Part shown: positions 45,163 to 55,846 of the stretch, piece after piece | How the letters are laid out: each line of letters opens with the position of its first letter | Position numbering within the stretch: the stretch's first letter is position 1 | The notes under the pieces: model-generated | What the model saw: only the letters and a program-made list of their open reading frames with translations | The model's database searches: none | Told to the model about the DNA's origin: nothing | Program-made: the position numbers and the translations under genes | Source: Luteibacter sp. UNC138MFCol5.1 | GTDB lineage: Bacteria; Pseudomonadota; Gammaproteobacteria; Xanthomonadales; Rhodanobacteraceae | Direction of reading: 5' to 3' | DNA: 64,000 nt | NCBI RefSeq assembly: GCF_900110505.1 | Contig: NZ_FODZ01000001.1 | Coordinates: 762,861-826,860, forward strand

Positions 45163-46527
45163 TCAACCGGCCGGTGGCGTTTCCTTCTGCTCCGCCATGC
45201 GCTTTTCCAGATAGTGGATGTTCTGTCCGCCCTGCTGGAAGCCGACGTCGGCCATGATCCGCTGCTGCAGCGGGATGTTGCACTTCACGCCTTCGATCAC
45301 CGTCTCGGCCAGGGCCATGCGCATGCGCGCGATGGCGGTGGCGCGATCCGGGCCGTGCACGATGATCTTGCCGATCATCGAATCGTAGTTCGGCGGGATG
45401 CGGTAGCCGTCGTACAGGTGGGTGTCCACGCGGACACCCGGGCCGCCCGGCGCCTCGAAGCGCTTCACCGTGCCGGGGCTCGGCATGAAGGTGTCGGGAT
45501 CCTCGGCGTTCACGCGGCACTCGATGGCGTGACCGGTGAGGACGATGTCTTCCTGGCGGATCGAGAGCTTCTGACCGCTGGCGATAAGCAGCTGCTCGCG
45601 GACGAGGTCGATGCCCGTCACCAGCTCCGTCACCGGATGCTCCACCTGGATGCGGGTGTTCATCTCGATGAAGTAGAACCGGCCGTTCTCGAACAGGAAC
45701 TCGAACGTGCCCGCGCCGCGGTAGCCGATGCGGATGCAGGCGTCCACGCAGACCTTGCCGATCTGCTCGCGCAGTTCCGGCGTGATGCCCGGCGCCGGCG
45801 CTTCCTCGACGACCTTCTGGTGGCGGCGCTGCATGGAGCAGTCGCGCTCGCCGAGGTGGATGGCGTTGCCCTGGCCGTCGGCCAGCACCTGGATCTCCAC
45901 GTGGCGCGGATTTTCCAGGAACTTCTCCATGTACACCTGATCGTTGCTGAAAGCCGCCTTGGCTTCCTGCTTGGTCATGACGATGGAGTTGGCGAGGTGG
46001 GCCTCGGTGCGCACGACGCGCATGCCGCGACCGCCGCCGCCGCCGGCCGCCTTGATGATGACCGGATAGCCGATCTCGCGGGCGATGCGGATGTTCTCGT
46101 CGACGTCGTCGCCGAGCGGACCGCCGGAACCCGGCACGCAGGGCACGCCGGCCGCCTTCATCGCGCGGATGGCCTCGACCTTGTCGCCCATCAGGCGGAT
46201 GACGTCGGCGGTGGGGCCGATGAACACGAAGCCGGATTTCTCGACCTGCTCGGCGAAGTTCGCGTTCTCCGAGAGGAAGCCGTACCCCGGATGGATCGCG
46301 CCCGCGTCGGTGATTTCCGCCGCGGCGATGATCGCCGGAATGTTGAGGTAGCTCTCGGCCGACGGACCCGGACCGATGCATACGGATTCGTCGGCGAGGC
46401 CGACGTGCTTCAGGTTGCGATCGACGGTGGAGTGCACCGCGACCGTCTTGATGCCGAGCGCGTGGCACGCGCGCAGCACCCGCAGCGCGATCTCGCCGCG
46501 ATTGGCAATGACGACCTTCTCAAGCAT
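45163..46527 (-). CDS. accC: Biotin carboxylase subunit of acetyl-CoA carboxylase
   Basis: A 454 aa ATP-grasp enzyme that carboxylates biotin on AccB. The N-terminal [17 protein letters not shown], the Gly-rich [13 protein letters not shown] loop, and the catalytic [14 protein letters not shown] region are diagnostic. It follows accB by 10 bp in the operon aroQ-accB-accC. Confidence 0.98.
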   Translation of the reverse strand: MLEKVVIANRGEIALRVLRACHALGIKTVAVHSTVDRNLKHVGLADESVCIGPGPSAESYLNIPAIIAAAEITDAGAIHPGYGFLSENANFAEQVEKSGFVFIGPTADVIRLMGDKVEAIRAMKAAGVPCVPGSGGPLGDDVDENIRIAREIGYPVIIKAAGGGGGRGMRVVRTEAHLANSIVMTKQEAKAAFSNDQVYMEKFLENPRHVEIQVLADGQGNAIHLGERDCSMQRRHQKVVEEAPAPGITPELREQIGKVCVDACIRIGYRGAGTFEFLFENGRFYFIEMNTRIQVEHPVTELVTGIDLVREQLLIASGQKLSIRQEDIVLTGHAIECRVNAEDPDTFMPSPGTVKRFEAPGGPGVRVDTHLYDGYRIPPNYDSMIGKIIVHGPDRATAIARMRMALAETVIEGVKCNIPLQQRIMADVGFQQGGQNIHYLEKRMAEQKETPPAG

Positions 46528-46537
46528 GGGTCGGGCC

Positions 46538-46999
46538 TCAGGCGATGACGAACATCGGTTCGTCGAATTCCACCGGCTGGCCGTTCTCGACCAGCACGGC
46601 GACGACGGTACCGGACACGTCGGCCTCGATCTGGTTGAACATCTTCATCGCTTCGATGATGCCCAGCGTCTCGCCGGCCTTGACCTGCTGGCCGACCGCG
46701 GCGAACGCCGGGGCACCCGGGGTCGAGGCGGCGTAGAACGTGCCGACCATCGGCGCCTTGACCACGTGGCCAGCCGGGAGGCCGGCGTCCGCGGCGGGAG
46801 CGGCCGGCGCGGCGGCGACCGGCGCCGCGGCCACGGGGGCGGCGGCGGGCGCGGCCATCACCTGCGGCGCGGCGACCGTGACGGCGCCCTTCGGCACGCG
46901 GGAAAGGCGGACCACCTCTTCGCCTTCCTTGATTTCCAGCTCGGCGAGGTTCGATTCCTCGAGCAGGTCGATGAGCTTCTTGATCTTGCGCAGGTCCAT
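46538..46999 (-). CDS. accB: Biotin carboxyl carrier protein
   Basis: A 153 aa carrier subunit of acetyl-CoA carboxylase. An N-terminal helix region is joined by an Ala/Pro linker (residues 48-75) to the biotinyl domain. The biotin is on Lys119 in EAMKM, and the thumb motif [13 protein letters not shown] precedes it. The first step of fatty acid synthesis needs AccB and AccC together. Confidence 0.97.
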   Translation of the reverse strand: MDLRKIKKLIDLLEESNLAELEIKEGEEVVRLSRVPKGAVTVAAPQVMAAPAAAPVAAAPVAAAPAAPAADAGLPAGHVVKAPMVGTFYAASTPGAPAFAAVGQQVKAGETLGIIEAMKMFNQIEADVSGTVVAVLVENGQPVEFDEPMFVIA

Positions 47000-47055
47000 G
47001 GGACAAACCTTCTTGGTGGTGGGGCGGGCGCGCGCGGCGCACCCGCGAAAGGGAA

Positions 47056-47505
47056 TCAGGCGGCCGGAACGGCCAGACGCAGCAGCGCGGCTTCGAGCGC
47101 CAGCCGGTAGCTGTCGCCGCCGAAACCGCAGATCACGCCGGCCGCGATGTCCGACAGGTACGAGTGGTGACGGAACGGCTCGCGCGCATGCGGGTTGGAA
47201 AGGTGGATCTCGATGAACGGGATCGCCACGCCCGCCAGCGCGTCGCGCAGGGCCACCGAAGTATGCGTGAAGGCGGCCGGGTTGATCAGGATCCAGGCGG
47301 TGCCCTCGTCGCGCGCCTGATGGATGCGGCCGATGAGGTCGGCTTCGGCGTTCGACTGGTAATAGCCGAGGTCGTGTCCCGCCCTCTGGGCGCGGGTGAG
47401 CAGCGACGCATTGATGTCGGCGAGGGTTTCGCTGCCGTAGACCGCGGGCTCGCGCACGCCGAGCAGATTGAGGTTGGGTCCGTGCAGGACAAGGATCCTG
47501 GCCAC
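47056..47505 (-). CDS. aroQ: Type II 3-dehydroquinate dehydratase
   Basis: A 149 aa shikimate pathway enzyme that dehydrates 3-dehydroquinate. The type II motifs [44 protein letters not shown] and [11 protein letters not shown] are present. The start codon is GTG at 47505. Its place upstream of accBC is conserved in many gammaproteobacteria. Confidence 0.97.
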   Translation of the reverse strand: MARILVLHGPNLNLLGVREPAVYGSETLADINASLLTRAQRAGHDLGYYQSNAEADLIGRIHQARDEGTAWILINPAAFTHTSVALRDALAGVAIPFIEIHLSNPHAREPFRHHSYLSDIAAGVICGFGGDSYRLALEAALLRLAVPAA

Positions 47506-47672
47506 TGTTCACCTGTACCGTAGGGTCCGGAGCACCGGAACGCCGCGAAGTGTGCGCCTGTCGCCCGGCGTTGTCCAGTTCGGTGGAGTTCGGCGCAGTT
47601 CGCTGGAGATCGCGACTTTCCACACGCTGCCGTATGGTCTTGCAGGAGCCGCCATGCGGCGGGATGGCGCTT

Positions 47673-47740
47673 GTAGGAGCGCACCTGGGCGCGAGGGGGT
47701 GCTCGCCGCAAGCACCCATCGCGCCCAGGTGCGCTCCTAC
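47673..47740. repeat. Complete palindromic repeat (GTAGGAGCGCACC type)
   Basis: A left arm GTAGGAGCGCACCTGGGCGC pairs with a right arm GCGCCCAGGTGCGCTCCTAC, with a GGGTGCTCG/AAGCACCC inner pair. The right arm contributes the stop codon of the neighbouring DUF1415 gene. It fills much of the 231 bp between aroQ and that gene. Confidence 0.82.
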
Positions 47741-48330
47741 AAGCCGCTCGTGTCGTCGTTGTCGTGTATGAACAGCCGGCTCCACCCCTCGTGCCCCAGC
47801 TTGTCGAGCGTCTGCATGTTCGTCTCGAAGATGGCCGAGGCGTCAGGGAAGGCGGCCACCGCTCGGTCGATGCTGGCTTCGCGCAGGAGATGCAGGGTCG
47901 GAAAGGGCGAGCGGTTCGTGTAATTGGTGATGTCGTCCGCCGCCGTGCCTTCGAACTGGAAGTCGGGGTGGAAGCTGGCGACCTGGATCTCGCCTTCGAG
48001 GTCGAGGTCGGCGACGGTGTCGTCGGCCACCTCGAGGAACTCGTTGAAGTCGAGGAAATCGCCGAGGACGTAGGGGTGGATCAGCAGCGTGGTGTCCGTC
48101 GTTTCCGGATCCGTGTCCCTCAGTAGCTCCAGCTCCCGCACGAGGTCCGCGTGCAGTTGCAGCGGCTGCGTGGCCTCGCTGACGACGTAGCGGACCTGTC
48201 CCTTGCGCTGCACGGCCTTGGCGAACGGGCAGAGGTTGACGCCGATGACGGCGCGTTCCAGCCACGTCCGGGTGGCGTCGATGGCCTCGTCGGGCGAGGG
48301 TGGGGTCGTTTGCATGGGCGCGTCGTTCAT
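47737..48330 (-). CDS. DUF1415 family protein
   Basis: A 197 aa cytoplasmic protein of unknown function with the family start [21 protein letters not shown], a [17 protein letters not shown] segment and the [10 protein letters not shown] motif. Cys in GVNLCPFA is conserved in the family. The ATG overlaps the tlpA-like stop by 4 bp. The gene's last codons lie inside a palindromic repeat, which supplies the TAG. Confidence 0.88.
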   Translation of the reverse strand: MNDAPMQTTPPSPDEAIDATRTWLERAVIGVNLCPFAKAVQRKGQVRYVVSEATQPLQLHADLVRELELLRDTDPETTDTTLLIHPYVLGDFLDFNEFLEVADDTVADLDLEGEIQVASFHPDFQFEGTAADDITNYTNRSPFPTLHLLREASIDRAVAAFPDASAIFETNMQTLDKLGHEGWSRLFIHDNDDTSGL

Positions 48331-48860
48331 CGTCCGAGCCAGTCGTCGAGTTCCGCCTGGCTGAAGGTGCCGAGCTTGCGCCGCAGGATACGCCCGTCCT
48401 CGCCGATCAGGACGCTATAGGGCAACACGCGGCGCATGTTGCCGAAGGAGAGCGAGCCGCCGGGCGCGTCGTTGTCCGCCAGCACGATCGGGTAGTCGAC
48501 GGGACGTTCGGCGAGGTATGAACGCACCGCGTTCGCGGAGTCCTCGGCCACGCCGAGGATCGCCACGTTGCGTTCGCGGTAGCGTCCCGCGTTCTCGCTC
48601 AGCAGCGGCATTTCGCGGCGGCAGGGCGCGCACCACGTGGCCCAGAAATTGATCAGCACGCGCTTGCCCCGCCAGTCCGAGAGCAGGCGCGGCTTGCCCT
48701 CGACGCTGACGAACGTCGCGTCCGGCGGCAGGTCGCCGACGTCCGCGACCGTGACGCCGGCGGGCGGCGGCGGATGCGCCCGCCGGTGCTCGAGGTAGAG
48801 GCCGGTCGCCGCCGCCGCGATGGCGAGCAGGACGATCCAGGCGGTCGGTCGCCGCGTCAT
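48327..48860 (-). CDS. TlpA-like periplasmic thioredoxin
   Basis: A 177 aa membrane-anchored thioredoxin. One N-terminal helix (AWIVLLAIAAAATGLYL) is followed by a thioredoxin fold with the active site WCAPC and the cis-Pro segment RRVLPYSVLIGEDGRI. It probably receives electrons from DsbD, whose gene overlaps it by 4 bp, and could reduce cytochrome c apoproteins or other disulfides. The exact client is unknown. Confidence 0.9.
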   Translation of the reverse strand: MTRRPTAWIVLLAIAAAATGLYLEHRRAHPPPPAGVTVADVGDLPPDATFVSVEGKPRLLSDWRGKRVLINFWATWCAPCRREMPLLSENAGRYRERNVAILGVAEDSANAVRSYLAERPVDYPIVLADNDAPGGSLSFGNMRRVLPYSVLIGEDGRILRRKLGTFSQAELDDWLGR

Positions 48861-51085
48861 GGATGGGCGGCGGCCTCTAGCGCCTTCTCGACGCCGTCGT
48901 AGGTCAGCACCGTCGACAGCTTGCGGCCGTCGCCACCGTTCTTCGGATACACGACGTACAGCGGCACGCCGACCGAGTGGTACTGCTCCAGGAACGCCGC
49001 GATGGTCGCGTTGACGTCGGTCCAGTCACCCTTCATGTAGACCGTGCCGGTGCGCTTGAGCAGAGCCTTGAAGGCGTCGGTGTCGAGCACCGCCTTCTCG
49101 TTGGCCTTGCATGTGATGCACCAGTCGGCCGTCATGTCGACGAACACCGGGGTGCCCGCGGCGCGCAGTTCGGTGAGCTTCGCGGGGGAATACGGCACGG
49201 AGCCGTCCTGCGCCGTGACCGTCGCGCCCGAGGCCGCAGGCAGGCCGTGCACCGTCCACAGCGCGGCGGCGGCGCCGACCGCGAGCACGCCGGTGAACAC
49301 CCAGGCGAGCGGGCGACCGCCGCGGCTGCGGCCGTACCACCACAGGGCCATGGCCAGCAGCACGCCGCCACCGAGCACGAGGGCGGCGGCATCCGCGCCG
49401 CGCTGCTTCGTCAGCACCCAGAGCAGCCAGACGGCCGTCAGGTACATCGGGAAGGCCAGCGCCTGCTTGAGGGTCTCCATCCAGCGCCCCGGACGCGGGA
49501 GCAGACGCGCGACGGCGGGGACGAAGCCCATCAGGAGGAACGGCAGCGCCAGGCCCAGGCCGAGCGCCAGGAAGATCAGGAAGGCCACGGGCAACGAGGC
49601 CGCGAACGCGAACGCGATCGCGGAGCCCATGAACGGCGCGGTGCAGGGGCTCGCCACCACGACCGCGAGCACGCCGGTGAAGAAGTCGCCGGACGGGTCC
49701 GAGCGCGAGGCCAGGCCACCGCCGAGGTTGCCGAGCGAGCCACCGATCTCGAACACTCCCGACATCGACAGGCCGACCGCCAGCATCACGTAGACGAGCA
49801 GGCCGATGGCCAGGGGCTGCTGGAACTGGGCGCCCCATTGCAGACCGTGTCCGGCCGCGCGAATGCCCACGATGACCAGACCGAGCGCGGCGAACGCGAC
49901 GAGCACGCCCGCCGTGTACCAGAGCGCGTGCCGACGCGCGGCGGCGGGGCTCTCGCCGCTTTCGAGCACCGTGATCGCCTTGAGCGAGAGCACCGGCAGC
50001 ACGCAGGGCATGAGGTTGAGGACGAGACCACCCAGCAGCGCGAGGCCGATGGCCGCGAGGATGCCGACCGGCGCGTCGCCGCCCGGCGTGAGGCCGGGAG
50101 GCGGCGGCGTCGGAGCGACCTCGGCCGACGTGGCCGCCCGATCGTCGGCCTTGCCGCCGCCGATCGTCGCGGTGCCCGCCGCCAGGTCGACCTTCACCTG
50201 GCGCTTCATGACGGGATAGCAGACGCCGTTCTCCAGGCAGCCCTGGTAGGCGACGTCGAGCACGACGTCCTTCGCGTTGCCGGCGCCCGTGAGCGGAACC
50301 GGGAGTTCCACCTGGTCGTAGTAGACGATGGTGTCGCCGAAGTGTTCGTCGTGATGCGCCGTGCCGCTCGGCCAGTCGGGCTCGCCCGCGGCGACGCCGG
50401 CCGGCGAGGTCACCTTGATCTCCGTCTTGTCGCGATAGAGGTAGTAGTCCTTCGGCATCGTCCAGCGCAGCAGGAGGCTGGCGTGATCCTTCACGAGCGC
50501 CTCGAACCGGAAGGCCTGATCGGCCGGCAGCGGCTCGGCGTCGGTGCCGGGAACGGCCTTGGGCGGGCCGAGCAGCGAGGCCGCGCTGGCGGCCGGCGCC
50601 ACGGGCGTGTCGGCGGGAATCGTCGACGGGCCGCCGATCGCGAGCTTCAGGTGCTCGGTGTGCGGCGGATAGCAGATCTTCGGCTCGACCTCGTGGCAGC
50701 CCTGGTACTGGACGTCGAGCGCGAGGGTCTTCGTCCCGGCGTCGACGAGCGTGTAAGGCACCGTGGCGGCGATATCGCCGTGGTAGATCTCGACGTCGCC
50801 AAGGTACTCGTCGTGTTTCTTCAGGCCGTCCGGTAGCGTCGGCTCGCCGAGCTTCACGGCCGCGGGTTCCGCCGCCACGATCTTGATACGCCCGCGATAG
50901 AGGTAATAGTCGGGCGCGATCGTCCAGTGCAGCTTCACGGTGCCGGGCTGGCTCGCGTCGGACGTCAGCCGGAACGCCTGGGTGACGGGGAGCAGGTCGT
51001 CTTCGCCTTGGGCGAACGCGGGCAGGGCGGCAAGCAGGCCGAGGCCGGCGATCAGGTTCCGCGCGAAGCGGGCAAACGACGTCAT
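48857..51085 (-). CDS. dsbD: Thiol:disulfide interchange protein DsbD with two N-terminal alpha domains
   Basis: A 742 aa inner membrane protein that carries electrons from cytoplasmic thioredoxin to the periplasm. After the signal peptide come two copies of the DsbD-alpha fold: one with YQGCHEVEPKICYPP and one with YQGCLENGVCYPV, each preceded by a YYLYR motif. The transmembrane part has the redox Cys in LMPCVLPVLSLKA and SPCTAPFMG. The C-terminal thioredoxin domain has DWCITC. E. coli DsbD has a single alpha domain and 565 aa. The start is ATG at about 51085, giving MTSFARFARNLIAG. Confidence 0.93.
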   Translation of the reverse strand: MTSFARFARNLIAGLGLLAALPAFAQGEDDLLPVTQAFRLTSDASQPGTVKLHWTIAPDYYLYRGRIKIVAAEPAAVKLGEPTLPDGLKKHDEYLGDVEIYHGDIAATVPYTLVDAGTKTLALDVQYQGCHEVEPKICYPPHTEHLKLAIGGPSTIPADTPVAPAASAASLLGPPKAVPGTDAEPLPADQAFRFEALVKDHASLLLRWTMPKDYYLYRDKTEIKVTSPAGVAAGEPDWPSGTAHHDEHFGDTIVYYDQVELPVPLTGAGNAKDVVLDVAYQGCLENGVCYPVMKRQVKVDLAAGTATIGGGKADDRAATSAEVAPTPPPPGLTPGGDAPVGILAAIGLALLGGLVLNLMPCVLPVLSLKAITVLESGESPAAARRHALWYTAGVLVAFAALGLVIVGIRAAGHGLQWGAQFQQPLAIGLLVYVMLAVGLSMSGVFEIGGSLGNLGGGLASRSDPSGDFFTGVLAVVVASPCTAPFMGSAIAFAFAASLPVAFLIFLALGLGLALPFLLMGFVPAVARLLPRPGRWMETLKQALAFPMYLTAVWLLWVLTKQRGADAAALVLGGGVLLAMALWWYGRSRGGRPLAWVFTGVLAVGAAAALWTVHGLPAASGATVTAQDGSVPYSPAKLTELRAAGTPVFVDMTADWCITCKANEKAVLDTDAFKALLKRTGTVYMKGDWTDVNATIAAFLEQYHSVGVPLYVVYPKNGGDGRKLSTVLTYDGVEKALEAAAHP

Positions 51086-51155
51086 GGCGACTCCGTGGAT
51101 CGGTGCGGTGACGAACCGCGATGGGCGTCGGACATTATGACCGGCGCTACCCTGA

Positions 51156-51479
51156 TTAGCTTGCATCGACGCTGGCTTCGAGCCAGGCCATGTAAGGCGC
51201 GTGGCCCTCCACGAGCGGCAGCGCGACGATCTCGGGCACGTCGTACGGATGGTTCGCCACGACCCAGGCCTCGACGGCCGGGAACGCCTCGCGCAGCGTC
51301 TTCACCAGCAGCAGGTCTTCGGACTCGGTGACGATCTCGCCCTTCCAGCGGTAGGTGGACCGCACGCCGGGCAGGTGGTTCACGCAGGCGGCGAGGCCGG
51401 CTTCGATCAGGCCACGGGCGAGGGTGGCGGCGGGTTCGCCGGGCGGGCAGGCGATGAGGATGGCGACGGGTTCGGACAT
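51156..51479 (-). CDS. cutA: Divalent cation tolerance protein CutA
   Basis: A 107 aa trimeric CutA1 protein. Family motifs GLAACVNHLPGVRSTYRWKGEI and LVKTLREAFPAVEAWV and the C-terminal YMAWLEASV are present. It has been linked to copper tolerance and to dsbD genes in other bacteria. It precedes dsbD by about 70 bp and is divergent from groES. ATG at 51479 was preferred to an upstream one at 51506. Confidence 0.94.
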   Translation of the reverse strand: MSEPVAILIACPPGEPAATLARGLIEAGLAACVNHLPGVRSTYRWKGEIVTESEDLLLVKTLREAFPAVEAWVVANHPYDVPEIVALPLVEGHAPYMAWLEASVDAS

Positions 51480-51523
51480 GCGTCGCATTGTGGACACCTG
51501 TCGCACCTTTTTTGAACCCGGGA

Positions 51524-51552
51524 CCTTGAACGGTTGGCCCGAGGCGCCATCT
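51524..51552 (+). promoter_or_regulatory. Sigma-32-like heat-shock promoter of groESL
   Basis: CCTTGAAC (51524-51531) and GCCATCT (51546-51552) are about 15 bp apart, close to the sigma-32 consensus CTTGAA-N13-17-CCCCATnT. It lies upstream of the sigma-70 promoter and the CIRCE box. Confidence 0.65.
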
Positions 51553-51571
51553 CTCGCGCATCCCGAAGCCC

Positions 51572-51601
51572 TTCCGATCCAGGGCGGCTTCTGGCTAAAA
51601 T
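51572..51601 (+). promoter_or_regulatory. Sigma-70 promoter of groESL
   Basis: TTCCGA (51572-51577) and TAAAAT (51596-51601) are separated by 18 bp. Transcription would start just inside or before the CIRCE operator, so HrcA bound there would block it. Confidence 0.6.
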
Positions 51602-51602
51602 T

Positions 51603-51629
51603 CTGGCACTCACCCTGGCCAAGTGCTAA
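51603..51629. promoter_or_regulatory. CIRCE operator (HrcA binding site)
   Basis: CTGGCACTC, a 9 bp spacer and AAGTGCTAA match the TTAGCACTC-N9-GAGTGCTAA inverted repeat with three deviations. It is 48 bp upstream of the groES start and indicates HrcA repression, with hrcA located elsewhere. Confidence 0.85.
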
Positions 51630-51677
51630 CAGGGTGGACGAATTTCCTTATCCGTCAAACACATGCTTGGAGAAGTC

Positions 51678-51971
51678 ATGAGCAAACTGCGCCCGTTGCA
51701 CGATCGCGTCATCGTCAAGCGTCTCGAAGAAGAGCGCGTCTCGGCCGGTGGCATCGTCATCCCCGACAGCGCGACCGAGAAGCCGACCCGCGGCAGGGTC
51801 ATCGCCGCCGGCACCGGTCTGCTGCTCGCCAGCGGCCAGCTGCGCCCGATGGGTGTGAAGGAAGGCGACGTGGTCCTGTTCGGCAAGTACTCCGGCCAGG
51901 AGATCAAGGTCGACGGCGAAGAGCTGGTCTTCCTGAAGGAAGACGACATCGTGGCGATTCTCGAAGGCTGA
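51678..51971 (+). CDS. groES: Co-chaperonin GroES
   Basis: A 97 aa co-chaperonin that caps the GroEL folding chamber. It begins [19 protein letters not shown] and has the mobile loop [18 protein letters not shown] at 51678 with GGAGA upstream was preferred to ATG at 51663. It is followed by groEL after 83 bp. Confidence 0.98.
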   Translation: MSKLRPLHDRVIVKRLEEERVSAGGIVIPDSATEKPTRGRVIAAGTGLLLASGQLRPMGVKEGDVVLFGKYSGQEIKVDGEELVFLKEDDIVAILEG

Positions 51972-52012
51972 TTCCTCAGCGTCTTCGGATGGCGAGTCGC
52001 AAGACTCCATAG

Positions 52013-53698
<1,686 letters not shown>

Positions 53699-53727
53699 GT
53701 CCCGCTTCCCGACGCAGTCGCTTCAAC

Positions 53728-53760
53728 GAAAAGGGCCTCGCGCAAGCGAGGCCCTTTTTT
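53728..53760 (+). terminator. Rho-independent terminator of groESL
   Basis: An AAAAGGGCCTCGC arm, a GCAA loop and GCGAGGCCC followed by T6 make a strong hairpin terminator. It may also serve the convergent LTA-synthase-like gene. Confidence 0.92.
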
Positions 53761-53778
53761 GTGGGAGCGATAACTCGA

Positions 53779-55671
53779 TCAGTTCTCGGCGCCCGCGGCG
53801 GCCTGCGCTTCCTCGTCGCCGGGCTGATGCGCGACGGTGCTCGCGCCGACCGTCATGTACTGCGCCACGAGCGGATCCAGCTTCCGCTTCATGCGCAGCA
53901 TCGCGATGTTCCCCATCGAGATGTCCGCGTACTTAAGCATCGGGTCTTCGATGGCGGGTTGCTCGCCGAGCGAGTTGGTCAGCGTGGCGAGCCGGGGCGC
54001 CATCACCTGCGTCAGCGCGAAATAGGCGTCGTCGTGCACGCCGGCCTGCTCGAGCAGGCGACCCGGGAGCATCCACGACGCGAGATCGCCGTGCGTCGGC
54101 GCCGGACCGTCGGCATGCGCATCGATCAGGAGGTAGGGCACTGTCTGGGTCAGCATGTTGCCGCCGTCGACGAAGCCGAGCGTATCGAAGGCCTCGGTGA
54201 GCGCGGGAAGGTGATCGCCGTAGAACAGCAGCAGCGTCGGCCGCTCACGTTGCTTCAGCAGCTCCGCGAGACGGCCCAGTTCCGCGTCGGCATGGCGCAT
54301 GTGGTAGATGTAATTGCGGACCTGGAGCTTCGCGCTGGCGCTGAGCCCGTCGGGTACGTCGATCGCGTCGCGCTCCTTTTCGTCGATGTTGATCGACTTG
54401 TCGTAAGGGCCATGCGCTTCCATGCTGATCGCGAACACGAGTCGCGGTGGACCCGAATCCTTCAGCTGCGCCATGATCTCGTCGGTCATCGCGCTGTCCG
54501 CCATGTATTCACCGTCCCGGCGGAAGCCCTTCGGGAAGTCGGGCTGGGAAACGAAGCGGTCGAAGCCCAGCGTCCGGAAGGCGGTCGTGCGGTTCCAGAA
54601 CGCGGCGTCGTTGCCGTGCACGGCGATCGTTTCGTAACCGTGCGAGCGCAGCGTGCGAACCATGCCCGGCACGACGCCCGCGTGCATCTGCAGGTACGGG
54701 AACTGCATCGTCGGGAAGTAACGGAGCGAGAGTCCGGTGAGCACCTCGAACTCGGTCCGGATGGTGCCGCCGCCATACGTCGGCACGTGCAGTCGGCCGG
54801 CACTCCCCTCCTTGGCGAGGCGATGGAGATTCGGGGCGAACACCTGGTCGTCGAGACCCTTGACGATCGCCGGATCGAAGAACGATTCGCTCTGCACCAC
54901 GACGATGTCGGGAGTCTGTCGCGCGTTCGTGGCGGCGGACGCCATGTGCGCACGCAGGTCGCCATCGGCGTCGGCGATGAATCGCGTCGCTTCGGCGGCG
55001 TCGGGTTTGCGGGCCTTGCCGGCGCCCATGAGCCGGAACTGCATGATGTTGGTGACGACGCCATTGAGGTCGGCGTTGCTCGCCGCGGACCAGGGCTGCA
55101 TGCCCAGGCGGTCCTTTCCGTACATCGCCGTCCACGCCGGCACGCCCGCGAGCAGGGTGCCGAAGAGGCCCGCGACGGCGAGGCCCGTCACGAGGCGGCG
55201 ACCGTGCGTGCGGCGGGCGAACAGGGGCGGCTCGTAGCGCGCGAGCGCGACGATCAGCGCGATCGTGGCGAGGATCGCGAGGTAGGGCAGGGGATCGGAT
55301 GGGAGGTAGCCACCGAGGAGGTGCAGCCCGCCGTTCTTCAGCTGCTCGATCATCCGGAAATCGGCCGGCAACAGCGGCGAACCGAGATTCTTCATCTTGA
55401 TCGCGCTCACCGCGAGCACCGCGCCCTGCAGCATGAACGCCACGCCGAAGGACAGCCATGCGCGGCGTGTCAGCACGAGGAGCAGCGAGGCGAGAAGAAG
55501 TCCCGGGAGCGCGTTGGCGAACAGGTGCCACGGGCGTTCCGCCCACGCCATGCTGGAAACGCCAGGGTTACCGTCGAGGAAGCCGGTGTAGAGGACGAAC
55601 GCCACGGCAAGGCAGGCGATCAGCGCCGCCCGGGTCGTCACGTCGCGCCAACGCGATGAATCGAAAGTCAT
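53779..55671 (-). CDS. LTA synthase family / phosphoglycerol transferase-like sulfatase
   Basis: A 630 aa inner membrane protein with about five N-terminal helices (residues 10-190) and a large periplasmic alkaline-phosphatase-like domain. The nucleophile Thr is in YGGGTIRTEFEVLTG, with metal ligands in ESFFDP, VHGNDAAFWNR and FYGDHLPA. Gram-negative members transfer phosphoglycerol or phosphoethanolamine to envelope glycans (MdoB-like) or lipid A. It is not a true lipoteichoic acid synthase, since no LTA pathway is expected; the acceptor is unknown. It is divergent from glnE. Confidence 0.85.
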   Translation of the reverse strand: MTFDSSRWRDVTTRAALIACLAVAFVLYTGFLDGNPGVSSMAWAERPWHLFANALPGLLLASLLLVLTRRAWLSFGVAFMLQGAVLAVSAIKMKNLGSPLLPADFRMIEQLKNGGLHLLGGYLPSDPLPYLAILATIALIVALARYEPPLFARRTHGRRLVTGLAVAGLFGTLLAGVPAWTAMYGKDRLGMQPWSAASNADLNGVVTNIMQFRLMGAGKARKPDAAEATRFIADADGDLRAHMASAATNARQTPDIVVVQSESFFDPAIVKGLDDQVFAPNLHRLAKEGSAGRLHVPTYGGGTIRTEFEVLTGLSLRYFPTMQFPYLQMHAGVVPGMVRTLRSHGYETIAVHGNDAAFWNRTTAFRTLGFDRFVSQPDFPKGFRRDGEYMADSAMTDEIMAQLKDSGPPRLVFAISMEAHGPYDKSINIDEKERDAIDVPDGLSASAKLQVRNYIYHMRHADAELGRLAELLKQRERPTLLLFYGDHLPALTEAFDTLGFVDGGNMLTQTVPYLLIDAHADGPAPTHGDLASWMLPGRLLEQAGVHDDAYFALTQVMAPRLATLTNSLGEQPAIEDPMLKYADISMGNIAMLRMKRKLDPLVAQYMTVGASTVAHQPGDEEAQAAAGAEN

Positions 55672-55846
55672 AACGTCCTCTGCTCGGCCCCTGTCGCAAG
55701 GGACGTGGACTGTAACGCAGCGGACATGAATCGGTTGTCAGACTGTCATATGACGAATCGGCGAAGAATCGCGCGTCGACGCGTCGGAAAGCCCGCGCGT
55801 GGCGTCGCAGCGCCGTCCGTCGCGGGTAGTGCACAATGACCGCCTG

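Noticed and set aside
55731..55750. Possible Pho box upstream of the LTA-synthase-like gene (TTGTCA and CTGTCA)
   Set aside because: The two half-sites are 8 bp apart start to start instead of the 11 bp required.
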